The translations under genes and the position numbers were made by a program. DNA of 64,000 nucleotides from Lentisphaera araneosa HTCC2155 (lineage in GTDB: Bacteria; Verrucomicrobiota; Lentisphaeria; Lentisphaerales; Lentisphaeraceae): contig NZ_ABCK01000007.1 of NCBI RefSeq assembly GCF_000170755.1, positions 62,001 to 126,000 on the forward strand. The letters are read 5' to 3'. The notes under the pieces were generated by a model. It ran no database searches. It saw only the letters and a program-made list of their open reading frames with translations, and was not told the origin of the DNA. Positions 27,593 to 36,925 of the stretch are shown one piece after another (the stretch's first letter is position 1; each line of letters starts with the position of its first letter).

Positions 27593-27976
27593 ATGGAAAA
27601 GAAAACATTTTTATTCAAAGAAGAATCGTACTTGATTCAGGGAGCCATTTTTGAGGTGTATAAAGAAATGGGGCCGGGTTTTTTAGAAGCGGTCTATCAA
27701 GAATGTCTAGAAAAAGAATTGATGCGTCAAAATATTCCCTATAGTTCACAAACTAGTTTAGAAATTAGATATAAAGACCAAATTTTAATGCAAAAATACA
27801 AACCAGATTTCATCTGTTTTGGTCAGATAATTTTAGAACTAAAAGCTGTTCAAGAAATAAATTCTATTCACATAGCTCAGGTGATAAATTATTTGAAAGC
27901 AACCGGCTTGGGCTTAGGTTTTATAATCAATTTTGGGCATTATCCCAAAGTGGAAATAAAGCGACTCGTTCTCTAG
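27593..27976 (+). CDS. GxxExxY protein (PDDEXK_3 nuclease-like)
   Basis: 127 residues, the full length of the family. The name-giving motif is GFLEAVY within GPGFLEAVYQE, and a PD-(D/E)xK-like nuclease core is visible as KPDFICFGQIILELKAV (PD then ExK). No activity has been shown for the family. It has a good ribosome site (AAAGGAG, 8 nt before the ATG). GxxExxY genes are often embedded in long palindromic intergenic repeats of the AACCAC...GTGGTT type, as here, where five copies lie directly upstream. A role in mobility or maintenance of these repeats is a hypothesis. Confidence 0.88.
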   Translation: MEKKTFLFKEESYLIQGAIFEVYKEMGPGFLEAVYQECLEKELMRQNIPYSSQTSLEIRYKDQILMQKYKPDFICFGQIILELKAVQEINSIHIAQVINYLKATGLGLGFIINFGHYPKVEIKRLVL

Positions 27977-28020
27977 GTGAGTTTAATCATTTTCTTATAA
28001 AGTTGGCTCGAGGACTAAAA

Positions 28021-28053
28021 TAAAAAAGGGCTGAACTCAGGAGTTCAGCCCTT
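28021..28053 (-). terminator. Rho-independent terminator of the PhoD gene
   Basis: AAGGGCTGAACT (28026-28037), loop CAGG, AGTTCAGCCCTT (28042-28053): a 12-bp perfect stem. On the minus strand it is followed by TTTTTTA. It lies 20 bp after the stop of the phosphatase gene. Confidence 0.88.
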
Positions 28054-28072
28054 AGAAATACTCTGAGTTTCT

Positions 28073-30007
28073 TTACTTCAGTTGAGCATTCACAAGTTGC
28101 TTGGTTCCGGGGCTGAGAGATTTCTTTTCCCAGAGGTCAGTTTTGCCGAGGCCGGCTTTTACTGTGTAAGTACCTTTAGCGTAAACGGGAGCCGAGAAAC
28201 TCTTACCTTGAATACGACGCGTGTAGAGGATCTCACCTGTGGCATCTTTGATGACCTGAACAACGGGGTTTTCCACATCAAAATTGATCATGGGCAAGTG
28301 ACCCGCTGGTTTGCGACCGTCGTTTTCTTCCATCTGGAAAGAAATTGGCCAGCCGGGGAATTGAACTGAGTCACCTTTGCGGACATCGCAAAAACGCGGC
28401 CAGCATTCGAAAGTCACTTTGTTATTGGACTTGTTGAAGCGAACGAGTCCGTATCCATCAGCACGTGATGTACGATTTTTCATGAGTTCCGCTTTTGTCG
28501 CATACTTGGGGTTAGCATAGGCGAGCATGGTCATTTTATTGCCAAGGCCGTCGAGGTAATCACCCGTCCAAGGAAGGGGGCCATCAATCTTTTCACCACC
28601 ACCAGCTTGTTCATTTTCTGGCCACCACCAGCGACCATAGACAGTATTAACAAGCGCAGGGTTAGTGAAAGCGTAGGGGCCATCGCGGAAACCTTCGATA
28701 CCATGTTTAACGGATACACCTAAATGCTGGTCACCACAGAGGTGAGTGGCGACGCCGCGACGGATTTCCGTTAAAGCTTTGTTACGGCCAGTTTGTGGCC
28801 ATGCATTGGAGTCTAAATCGGCGAGCAGGCGGTTGTCGAGTTTACCATGCTTATGAACCGCCCCCGTAAAGGCTGTTGCAGAAAGCACGGATTTCATTTG
28901 AGCACCCGTCCAATCCTGACTCCAGTTATGGAGGAACTTGAGTTGGCGATTACCAAGAAGTTTGAGGCCAGGAAGGTCGACGGCTTTGCGGTCGTAGCTT
29001 GGGTCGTTGATGTGATCGGCGCGTGGACCCATTGGCGGGATCGTACCTTTGGGGCCAGTTTTAAATTTACGATCTTCAATAATGGCAAAATCAATACCAC
29101 CTACATTGAGGTCAGTGTACCAAACGCCAATTCCCTGTTTGATGGGAGTGGGATCGTAGGCGTCGGGAAGATTAAAAGTTTGCTGACGTTCTACCATTTT
29201 CACATAGGAGCCTGGGAAGTAATAACCACCAGAATCACCACTCATGGCATCGGCAACTCCACCAGCTTCACCCCAGAAGTTGGCTTGACCAATGTCGTGA
29301 TCGTCGGGGATCATGACTGTGGGGCGATCTTTCATGATATCGGCAAATTGTACACCAAACTGCAGGAAGGCATAAGTATGTTCTTTGTGATTGTAGCTTT
29401 GGTCACCGGCAAAAAAGAGTAAGTCAGGATCGTGAATACTTAAGTTTTTGATGTATTCCGCGCGTTGATAAGGAGTTTCATCATGAGGGGAGTTGCAGGA
29501 CATGGAAGCCACGACAATCTCTTCTTTATTCTTAGGGTCTTTGCGGAAAGTCCCTTCAAAAGTCGAGAGATCACCGAGTTTGACGCGGTAGTCAACCGTT
29601 TTTGAGCTATCCCAGTTTTCGACGCGGAAGTGTGAGCTCCAGCCTGGATAAAGGACATCTTGAGTATCAAGCTTTTTCCACTGACCCTTTTCTTTAATTT
29701 CTAAAGTGACGGACGTAGGTTCGTCGGGGAGGAGAGGAAAGCATTGAACTGTGAGCTTAAGTACGCCGTGATCGTGTGCGTAGAAGGCAAAACCAATGGC
29801 TTTTGAACGTTCGCGTTCAGCAATAAACTTCTGATGCATATTATTAGCTTTTCTCTCCCACCATTTTCCCGTGGTGAGTCTTTCTAAAACTTTTTCACGT
29901 GGCCCATCTCCGAAGGGGAGTGGATCGTAATCAATTTGAGAGGCTTGGAGTGACAGAGTACTCATTAGGCCTAGGCTTAGTCCTAGAAAAGAAGATTTTA
30001 AATTCAT
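28073..30007 (-). CDS. PhoD-like alkaline phosphatase / phosphodiesterase
   Basis: 644 residues with a signal peptide (LGLSLGLMSTLSLQA). An N-terminal beta domain (about 60-160) precedes a PhoD-type metallophosphatase domain with ASMSCNSPHDE, LLFFAGDQSYNH and VMIPDDHDIGQANF, and late histidines in THLCGDQHLGV. PhoD enzymes hydrolyse phosphate mono- or diesters outside the cytoplasm using Ca/Fe. The C-terminal ~100 residues form an extra beta-rich region. There is no phosphate-starvation regulator nearby; the context is polysaccharide breakdown, so release of phosphate from complex polymers is possible. Confidence 0.88.
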   Translation of the reverse strand: MNLKSSFLGLSLGLMSTLSLQASQIDYDPLPFGDGPREKVLERLTTGKWWERKANNMHQKFIAERERSKAIGFAFYAHDHGVLKLTVQCFPLLPDEPTSVTLEIKEKGQWKKLDTQDVLYPGWSSHFRVENWDSSKTVDYRVKLGDLSTFEGTFRKDPKNKEEIVVASMSCNSPHDETPYQRAEYIKNLSIHDPDLLFFAGDQSYNHKEHTYAFLQFGVQFADIMKDRPTVMIPDDHDIGQANFWGEAGGVADAMSGDSGGYYFPGSYVKMVERQQTFNLPDAYDPTPIKQGIGVWYTDLNVGGIDFAIIEDRKFKTGPKGTIPPMGPRADHINDPSYDRKAVDLPGLKLLGNRQLKFLHNWSQDWTGAQMKSVLSATAFTGAVHKHGKLDNRLLADLDSNAWPQTGRNKALTEIRRGVATHLCGDQHLGVSVKHGIEGFRDGPYAFTNPALVNTVYGRWWWPENEQAGGGEKIDGPLPWTGDYLDGLGNKMTMLAYANPKYATKAELMKNRTSRADGYGLVRFNKSNNKVTFECWPRFCDVRKGDSVQFPGWPISFQMEENDGRKPAGHLPMINFDVENPVVQVIKDATGEILYTRRIQGKSFSAPVYAKGTYTVKAGLGKTDLWEKKSLSPGTKQLVNAQLK

Positions 30008-30180
30008 AGATTTCCCTTGTGTTTACTGTTTTATCTATTAAACGCCGGCCAATTGATGACCTTTACAGAAGATTAAGTAATTAATGCATTCGAATTATAA
30101 GGGATGATCTTGTGCGGATAAAATTTTTGATATGGGATTTTTTAAAAAGAAGGAAATGCTTAAGGGAAATGACTGAGTTT

Positions 30181-31559
30181 TTATTTTTTCGTCAATGAAT
30201 AATGATGGACGTGAGTTTGATTCAAACTGTAAATTTTCTGGTGAAGACTCTCAAGCTCACGGAGTATTTTTTGCTTATTTTTTTGAGTTATGAGAAAGTT
30301 TGCGGCCTTCATTTTATGGTACTTATAAGACTGGGTATGTATTCGACTTTCCACGTGTTTGTCTAAAAAAGCTTTCACAGCTTCTTGATCATTGAGATCA
30401 ATTGAGTTGTTTTTGTAGAGTCCACTGGTGTAAAAAGTGAAGGCGGCATCTCTCAATTGCAGTTGAAGTTGTCTTCTTTTTTCGTTTAGGCGTGAAACTT
30501 CCAAAGCTTGCTGATATTGCGGTGTGTTTTCTTCTAGAGCGAGGTTAACCCCGTCAGCTAAGTCAGAGGCTGAAAATGATGAGATGCTTCTCCCGTCGAT
30601 ACTTAAATTATACTCACCAGGAGTTAAATTTTTGATGATGAGAACTTCTTGATTGAGTTCTTCGGTAAAGGGCACAAGAGCTAGGGCTTTTGCGAAAGCG
30701 GGTGTTTGAGGAAAGGGCAGAGATTGAGCTTTGAGACTAAATGAGATCTTCTTTTCACTCAAAGCGAGTTTGCTCAGCGTAGCATTGATGGTGTTAAGAG
30801 CTTTGGACTTGTTTATATCCAAAGTAACTTTCGAAACATATTGTGGCAGCTTTTGTGATTTTAGAAATTCATAAGCCATAATAAAGTGCCCAAGTTCTTG
30901 TGTGGGATGTACCCTATCTTTACCCACGATAGTGTCGGTGGGATTCTGGGCTTGTACCTGGGCATTGATTTGTAGCATGGACTTATAGAAATCTACATAA
31001 GATAAGCTCATGAGTTTTACTGAGCTAAGAATGAATTGACGGCAGTCTGCTAGGGCATCGTTAACACCTATATAGTTATGTGTTGCACCCTGCATGGTTT
31101 GATCGTAAATTGATGGCGTGATGAGAATGACTTCACTCCCTAAATCTTGTAGATTCCGTATGATTTTGGGCATTTGTTGACGGTAGCGATCGAGAGCTTT
31201 TTGCTTTAACTCCATGGCTTTCGGGTCAGTTTTATTTTTTTCACCATAAAAATGTCTGCCCACATCATTCATGCCGAGCATGATGGTGGTGACTGTCGGC
31301 TGTGTAGTGGCTATATCCGTCGAAAAACGATTAAGTGTCCCACGACTCTGACCTCCACTTAAGCCCTTATTGATAACACGAATTTCTCTTTCGGGAAAAC
31401 GGGTTAGGTAATACAAATAAATATAGGAATGGTAGGAGCCCGCATGAGTAATGCTATCTCCCACAAAGCACACACGGTCCTTGTGCTGAAACTGTTTAAC
31501 AGCACTAGCATTTAGACCAAAAACTAGAAAAATAACGAGGCAGGAAAAAAGGCTTTCAT
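30181..31559 (-). pseudogene. SGNH/GDSL esterase with a frameshift in its signal peptide
   Basis: The main frame (from complement 31473) encodes an SGNH hydrolase: GDSIT (Ser), KGLSGG, GMND (Asn) and DRVHP (Asp/His), with a ~200-residue C-terminal helical/beta extension. Such enzymes are usually secreted deacetylases of polysaccharides. A start ATG at complement 31557-31559 opens MKAFF and then hits a stop within 12 codons, but the +1 frame continues as SCLVIFLVFGLNASA, a textbook signal peptide joining directly to the SGNH domain. One T missing from the T6 tract (forward A6 31545-31550) explains this. It is therefore a frameshifted gene, a phase-variable gene or a sequencing error. A GTG at 31473 would give an unexported protein. 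Confidence 0.75.
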
Positions 31560-31675
31560 TTTATAAGATCCATTACAATCATCGGGTTCAATTATGGCAA
31601 TACAAATTTTAGTATCAGCAATAAAAGCGAAGATGATTAGAGGATGTTACAGCTGCTCGTTATTTTGTTGAAAGC

Positions 31676-33163
31676 TTAATAGCTCTGCTTTTTAAAGCGC
31701 TTATTTTCGTAAGCTTCCCAAGAGTGACTGGCTTTAGATTTTCCTACGTACTCGTATTCGTCGAAAATATCTGGATTCGATCCCATGCGTGGGTCATGAG
31801 TTGCTTTGAGTTGCTCGCTCAGTTGTTTCCAAAGCTTTTCTTTGATGGCGGCGTATTCCGGATTTTTTGCCAAATCCTTAATGCAGTCCGAATCTTGGTC
31901 AATGCGATAGAGTTCTTCTTGGGAGCGCTTGGCCATGGTCAAGTTATAGTACTTGTCATTGCCTTGTTCATTGAGCGCGAGGATGTTGTCTTTAGTCGGT
32001 GAGCTATCGATATTTGTGTAGCCCGTTTCAGGATTGCCTGAGGGGTAACGATCGGGAGCAAAGTTACGAATGTAAAGAAACTTTTCTGTACGAATGGCGC
32101 GGACGGGGTAGCCTTTGTCGCCTTCGCGACCGAGGTCGTGGTTTTCGCGACCGACGCAAACGAAGTTGCGTTCGGGGTTAATGTAGCCACTCTTATTGGC
32201 ATGGAAGATGTCGAGGAAACTTTTGCCACTCATTTCTGCGGGGATCGCAATGCCTGCAGCATCGAGAAAAGTGGGGCCTAAGTCAATATTGCTGACAAAA
32301 TCTTTTACTACTGCGCCGCCCTTGTGAATTTTGCCCCAGCGAGCAATCATTGGCAGGTTGATATCGTCATCATAGAGTTGTCCCTTGATGCGAGGGAAGG
32401 GGGCACCATTATCTGAAAAAGCGACAATTATCGTGTTATCCAATTCACCGATTTCTTCGAGGTGTTGAACAATGAGGCCAAGGTGATGATCGTACCAATT
32501 AATTTCCAAGGCATAGTCCAAGAGGTCGTTACGAACGATAGCATTATCAGGGTAGTACTTTGGGACTTTTACTGATTCAGGCTTAAGACCAGATTCGATA
32601 CCTGAATTTTTGGTATATTTGCGATGGGGCTCTTTCGCACCATACCAGAAACAAAAGGGCTGGCCATCTTTTTTGGCTTTGATGAAATCTTTGAAGTTAG
32701 CCGCGTAGTCGGTGTTAGACATGGCTTTGGTAGGAGATTGACTGGTGATTTTATCCCAGGCTTGACCAGCGGGGTTGTGTTCACGAACATTATTGTAGCG
32801 TCCTGGTCCCCAGCCCTTGCCAGTATAGCCCACGTGATAACCATTCTCTGCGAGGATATCGGTATAAATTTTTATTTTGGCCGGCCATTGACTCCAGTGA
32901 ATGGCGGCTTCCTGCATTTGCCAGAAATGACGGCCGCCCAGTGTTGATGCTCGTGAGGGTCCGCATTTGGGGTTGCTCACAAAAGCATTTTCAAAGAGGA
33001 TGCCTTCCTTGGCCAAGCGATCGAGGTTGGGAGTCTTGACCCAAGTATCGCCAAAGCAGCCCGCATGGGACATATCATCGGCAATGGCAAATAAGATATT
33101 GGGGCGTTCTTTTGCTGAGCTCGAAAAAATGAATAAAGCAGTGATTAAAATAAATTTGTACAT
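31676..33163 (-). CDS. Secreted sulfatase (CGPSR)
   Basis: Type I sulfatase, 495 residues, signal peptide at the N-terminus (ILITALFIFSSSA). The formylglycine site is CGPSR in NPKCGPSRAS; metal ligands are ADDMSH near the start and VAFSDNGAPFP in the middle. It should cleave a sulfate ester from a polysaccharide or oligosaccharide outside the cytoplasm, after its Cys is converted to formylglycine by an enzyme not found in this window. AAAGGTAAC precedes the start. It is separated by 262 bp from the upstream sulfatase, so it may have its own promoter. Confidence 0.93.
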   Translation of the reverse strand: MYKFILITALFIFSSSAKERPNILFAIADDMSHAGCFGDTWVKTPNLDRLAKEGILFENAFVSNPKCGPSRASTLGGRHFWQMQEAAIHWSQWPAKIKIYTDILAENGYHVGYTGKGWGPGRYNNVREHNPAGQAWDKITSQSPTKAMSNTDYAANFKDFIKAKKDGQPFCFWYGAKEPHRKYTKNSGIESGLKPESVKVPKYYPDNAIVRNDLLDYALEINWYDHHLGLIVQHLEEIGELDNTIIVAFSDNGAPFPRIKGQLYDDDINLPMIARWGKIHKGGAVVKDFVSNIDLGPTFLDAAGIAIPAEMSGKSFLDIFHANKSGYINPERNFVCVGRENHDLGREGDKGYPVRAIRTEKFLYIRNFAPDRYPSGNPETGYTNIDSSPTKDNILALNEQGNDKYYNLTMAKRSQEELYRIDQDSDCIKDLAKNPEYAAIKEKLWKQLSEQLKATHDPRMGSNPDIFDEYEYVGKSKASHSWEAYENKRFKKQSY

Positions 33164-33425
33164 GGGCCAGTTACCTTTATTAAATATTAGATCTGGGTAT
33201 GAGATACGTTTATAACCGTTCGTTATTACTCATCCTATACACTCTCTGTACAAAGTTTTCGCAAAAAAGCTAAAATCTTGCGCTGTAGTTGCGAGGGATT
33301 TTTTCTCAATTAGAGCAATAAATTATTGCTTCACTTATCCAAAAGATAATAAACCCATGAGAAAAATCATGCACTCTAATGTGTGTATTTTTTAAATGAA
33401 CACGAAGAATGAATTTTATGTTTTG

Positions 33426-34853
33426 CTACGAAGATTTTTTCTTTTTGAGGAGTCGAGCTTTATCTGCGCCTTGGAGGCTCCAAGGTGCGATGTAGTCTTC
33501 GATGACCTGCTGTTCAGTTTGTGGCAAGTGTTTCTTGAGCTCAAGTTTTTGATTTTTGTACTCTGGATTTTGGGCGAGGTTTTTCCATTCATTTGGGTCG
33601 GTTTTGTGAAAGTAGAGTTCTTCGGTGCCATCATGGTAACGAGTGTAGCGCCAATCATCGGAGCGAACGCTATAGTTGCCCCTGCCCCAAGAACTAATCG
33701 TGGGGTAAAGTATTTTTTCTTCGACATTTTGTAATTGTGGAATGAGGCTGACGCCATCGACATATTTTGGCGTCTTGATATTTGCGAAGTCCGCAATTGT
33801 TTTGTAAATATTGATGAGTGAAACGGCCTGAGTACAATTGGCACTCATTAAATTTGAATTGGGACGGAGATCCTTGATGATAAAAGGAACTCGAGTGGAT
33901 TCTTCCCATAGAGTGAATTTGCGGAAAGTATTTTTTTCTCCCATGTGGTAGCCATGATCTGACCAGAGGACAATGATGGTGTTATTGGCATACTCACTGT
34001 CTTCAAGAGCTTTGATTAGGCGGCCCACATTATAATCTGCCCAAGAAATGCAGGCTAAGTAGGCGCGACGCACATCTTCCCAGGCTTTGTCCTTTTTGAA
34101 TTGGCGGTCATCGCGAGTTTTTAGAAAATCTTTGGCTTCTTTAGGAACATCTTTGAGGTCGTCATTAAGGATTTCTGGAGCAATGATCACTTCTGGCAGC
34201 GCATCAAAAAATGTCTTTGGCGCATTAAAGGGGAGGTGGGGTTTGACGATGCCCACAGCCAAGAAAAAAGGTTTGTCGTGCTTTTGGGATAAAATGTCTA
34301 TGCCGTAATCGACGAACTGATGATCAAGGTGTTGCTCATAGGGTGATATGGTGGGTCGGAAGGATGACTTATGAGATTTGCCGACTTGGTAGCCAGATCC
34401 TTTTGCATAGAGTCTTTTAAAGTTTTTTGGCTCATAATAATCCGTCCATTCTCTAGAATCGTCCTTGGGGCCATGATGAATTTTTCCAGAGCCATAGGTC
34501 TTGTAGGAGTTTTCTTTAAGCAAGCGCGGGAGACTGGTGTATTTCTGATGTAAATCTTGGTGTATTTCGTGTTCGTAAAAGGGGTATAATCCCGAGTTAA
34601 AGGGTTCAATACCGTACAAGAGCGCATTTCTACTTGGGGAACAGCCAGGGGCGGAACAATGGGCATTGGTAAAGTTGACACCTTCTTTAGCCAAGCTATC
34701 CATATTAGGTGTTTGTGCCTGAGGGTGACCACCTAAAAAACCAGTCCAATCATTCATGTCGTCTATGGCAATAAAAAGAATATTAGGTGCTGATTGTGCA
34801 CTAAGTGAACTAAGAAAGAAAGTACTAAAAAAAATGAGTGTTCTAAATTTCAT
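33426..34853 (-). CDS. Secreted sulfatase, iduronate-2-sulfatase-like (CSPSR)
   Basis: 475 residues with a signal peptide (LIFFSTFFLSSLSAQSA). Active-site CSPSR in APGCSPSRNALL; early metal ligands AIDDMNDWTG and late WSDHGYHMGEKN. The DMNDW...GGHPQAQTPNMD pattern and the YHMGEKNTFRKFTLWEEST block are typical of iduronate-2-sulfatase-like S1 members. It ends in a Lys-rich tail (LLKKKKSS). It starts 14 bp after the GH50-like gene and is the last of a three-gene operon (sulfatase, GH50-like, sulfatase). Confidence 0.93.
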   Translation of the reverse strand: MKFRTLIFFSTFFLSSLSAQSAPNILFIAIDDMNDWTGFLGGHPQAQTPNMDSLAKEGVNFTNAHCSAPGCSPSRNALLYGIEPFNSGLYPFYEHEIHQDLHQKYTSLPRLLKENSYKTYGSGKIHHGPKDDSREWTDYYEPKNFKRLYAKGSGYQVGKSHKSSFRPTISPYEQHLDHQFVDYGIDILSQKHDKPFFLAVGIVKPHLPFNAPKTFFDALPEVIIAPEILNDDLKDVPKEAKDFLKTRDDRQFKKDKAWEDVRRAYLACISWADYNVGRLIKALEDSEYANNTIIVLWSDHGYHMGEKNTFRKFTLWEESTRVPFIIKDLRPNSNLMSANCTQAVSLINIYKTIADFANIKTPKYVDGVSLIPQLQNVEEKILYPTISSWGRGNYSVRSDDWRYTRYHDGTEELYFHKTDPNEWKNLAQNPEYKNQKLELKKHLPQTEQQVIEDYIAPWSLQGADKARLLKKKKSS

Positions 34854-34867
34854 AAATCGACCTTGGT

Positions 34868-36919
34868 TTATTTGGCTTCGCTGATTAATAAATTTTTAGC
34901 CATGCGTAATGAATACATTTCTGCGGCAAGTTCGCGAGCGGCCTTAATCATTGATGGGTAGGGGGTATCAGTAATACTCAAGAAGCCAATACGGTAATTT
35001 TCTCCATCTTTTCTCCCCGTGAGGGCCTGGTCGTATAATTGAAAGTAATGAGCACCCACAAAACGTGGGTCTAATAATGCATGTTTGAGGTAGACTTTAA
35101 ATTGCTTGGCAGCCTGCTCCAAATTGGGAGATGTGCATAAACCTCCACCCCAGACACCTCTTTCATTGAGTGTTCCAAAGTGAAATTCACCAATGATTAT
35201 CGGCTTATCCAGGTGTTTTGGTGATTTGATGATGAGAGGAGTGAAGTCGTAACAATTTATACTGATGACATCGGCAAATTTCCCAGAACTTTCAATAGCT
35301 AAATGGTTCTCTTTACGATGAATTCTGCTACCTAAATAGAGTTTTTTCGGCGCATGAATTTTCATGAGTTCCGCACAAGTAGAAAAGTATTTTTCCAGGT
35401 ACCGTCGTCCTAAGTTCAATAAATCTTTTTGGAGATTTTTATTCGGTTTTACTTTGTCGACTTCCAGCTGATCCCAGTTGGTATATTGGCTATTCCAACT
35501 TTTGTTTAAATGATCAATAGATTGATATTTTTTTTGCAGTTGAGAGATGGCATCTAGATAAGTTTTTGTAGCTTTATTCGCCCCTAAAACTTTTGAACCA
35601 GTACTCAATGATTTAGAACCAAAATCCAATTCATTATCGATAAAAAACCCTAGACACCAAGGGTCGTTAGCTTCCTCTTTAAGCGTGATTAATTTTTCGG
35701 AAAGACTTTCGGGAAAGCTCGAGTGAAAGACATCTGGCAAGGCTTTGGGATCTTGGGAAAGTTTTTGACAGCGGTAGTGGACGGCCACAGTATAGGGCGT
35801 CTTTTTTAGGCCATAATAATCTTTTGTTGACCAGTTTCCAAAGGTGTTGAGGCCCCATGATTTAAAGCGTTTGTGAAGAATATGGCCATAGTCTTGCTGC
35901 CAGTTTTGTCCATATTTTTTCTCGATATTTAATAATCTTGGATTCCACTGATTGCGTTTTAAGCCTTGTTGGCGGTTTAAGTTTTGGGCATTTTTAAAAA
36001 TTTTATTGAGTTTGGGTTCTTCAGTCACGGAAGAATTGTTGACTCCGGTTATACCAAAGGACCAAAATATGTAGCCCTCTGGATCGATGAACCACCATTT
36101 ACCTTCATGCTTTTTTACATAAAAATGCCCTCTTGCTTTAAACTGAGGACCACTTAATAAGCCACCAAAGCGACTTAGGTTTTTATTGCCTGTGTGGAGT
36201 TTTAAATCCTCAGTTTCAGCTTGTTTCTGAATGCTTAAATGACTTTCTTTTAAGATTTTTTCAGGCCATTGACTTAAGGTGCTTTGACCAAAAATATCTG
36301 TGTAAGGACGGTTTTTTACAGCTAGCTCAGAATTCTCTAAGGGCACAAGATCAGTAGCTCCTCGGAATCCAGAGATTTCTAAGTTATGTTGACCAGAATT
36401 TGAGTAGGAATAGAGTGTGAGTTTGTCTATTTTGGATGAATCAATTTCACGCCATTTTAAACTGATACTACCATTGGGCAATGATTTTACAGCGCCATAT
36501 AGCTCAGTGTAATTCGCGGGCCTAGAATCTGATTGAGGCATAAAAATGGCTAAAGTTTGTTTTTGTTGTGGCTCAATGAGCACACCGCCTAAAACTTTTT
36601 TCCGCCCTGCGGAGATCTCTCCTCTTATGAGGACGGGATCTAAACCGTGATTGTGAATATCAATGCAAAACCAAAGTTTTTGAGCCAAATCCCAAGTCTG
36701 ATTTTTAGCGGGAAAAAAGTTGATAGGTAGTTGTTTTTGAGCTGATTTTTTGATCTGCCATAAAGCTTGCTTGTTCCTTGAGATTAGCTCAGTTTCTCCA
36801 GAGTGGACAATAGTTTTGTCCTCAAGATAAAGAGGGTTTTTATCTGTAAAAGGGCTGAGAGGGTTAGCGAATAAAAGCCCTGGGATGAGCCAGACTAGGA
36901 TGAGCATAGTTTTTTTCAT
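34868..36919 (-). CDS. GH50-like agarase-type glycoside hydrolase
   Basis: 683 residues with a signal peptide (LILVWLIPGLLFA). An N-terminal beta-sandwich precedes a TIM-barrel region. The stretch LSGPQFKARGHFYVKKHEG, with KWWFIDPEGYIFWS, is characteristic of GH50 beta-agarases. Candidate catalytic acids are Glu in LGFFIDNELDFG and in PIIIGEFHFG, matching the acid/base and nucleophile blocks of GH50. The substrate is then a galactan such as agarose; related families cannot be excluded. The gene sits between two sulfatases with 6-bp and 14-bp gaps, so it is co-expressed with them, which fits attack on a sulfated galactan. Confidence 0.78.
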   Translation of the reverse strand: MKKTMLILVWLIPGLLFANPLSPFTDKNPLYLEDKTIVHSGETELISRNKQALWQIKKSAQKQLPINFFPAKNQTWDLAQKLWFCIDIHNHGLDPVLIRGEISAGRKKVLGGVLIEPQQKQTLAIFMPQSDSRPANYTELYGAVKSLPNGSISLKWREIDSSKIDKLTLYSYSNSGQHNLEISGFRGATDLVPLENSELAVKNRPYTDIFGQSTLSQWPEKILKESHLSIQKQAETEDLKLHTGNKNLSRFGGLLSGPQFKARGHFYVKKHEGKWWFIDPEGYIFWSFGITGVNNSSVTEEPKLNKIFKNAQNLNRQQGLKRNQWNPRLLNIEKKYGQNWQQDYGHILHKRFKSWGLNTFGNWSTKDYYGLKKTPYTVAVHYRCQKLSQDPKALPDVFHSSFPESLSEKLITLKEEANDPWCLGFFIDNELDFGSKSLSTGSKVLGANKATKTYLDAISQLQKKYQSIDHLNKSWNSQYTNWDQLEVDKVKPNKNLQKDLLNLGRRYLEKYFSTCAELMKIHAPKKLYLGSRIHRKENHLAIESSGKFADVISINCYDFTPLIIKSPKHLDKPIIIGEFHFGTLNERGVWGGGLCTSPNLEQAAKQFKVYLKHALLDPRFVGAHYFQLYDQALTGRKDGENYRIGFLSITDTPYPSMIKAARELAAEMYSLRMAKNLLISEAK

Positions 36920-36925
36920 ATGGGC

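Noticed and set aside
28847-29422. 191-codon open frame on the plus strand opposite the PhoD gene
   Set aside because: It lies wholly antisense to a well-supported phosphatase domain and matches no family; it mirrors the codon pattern of the real gene.
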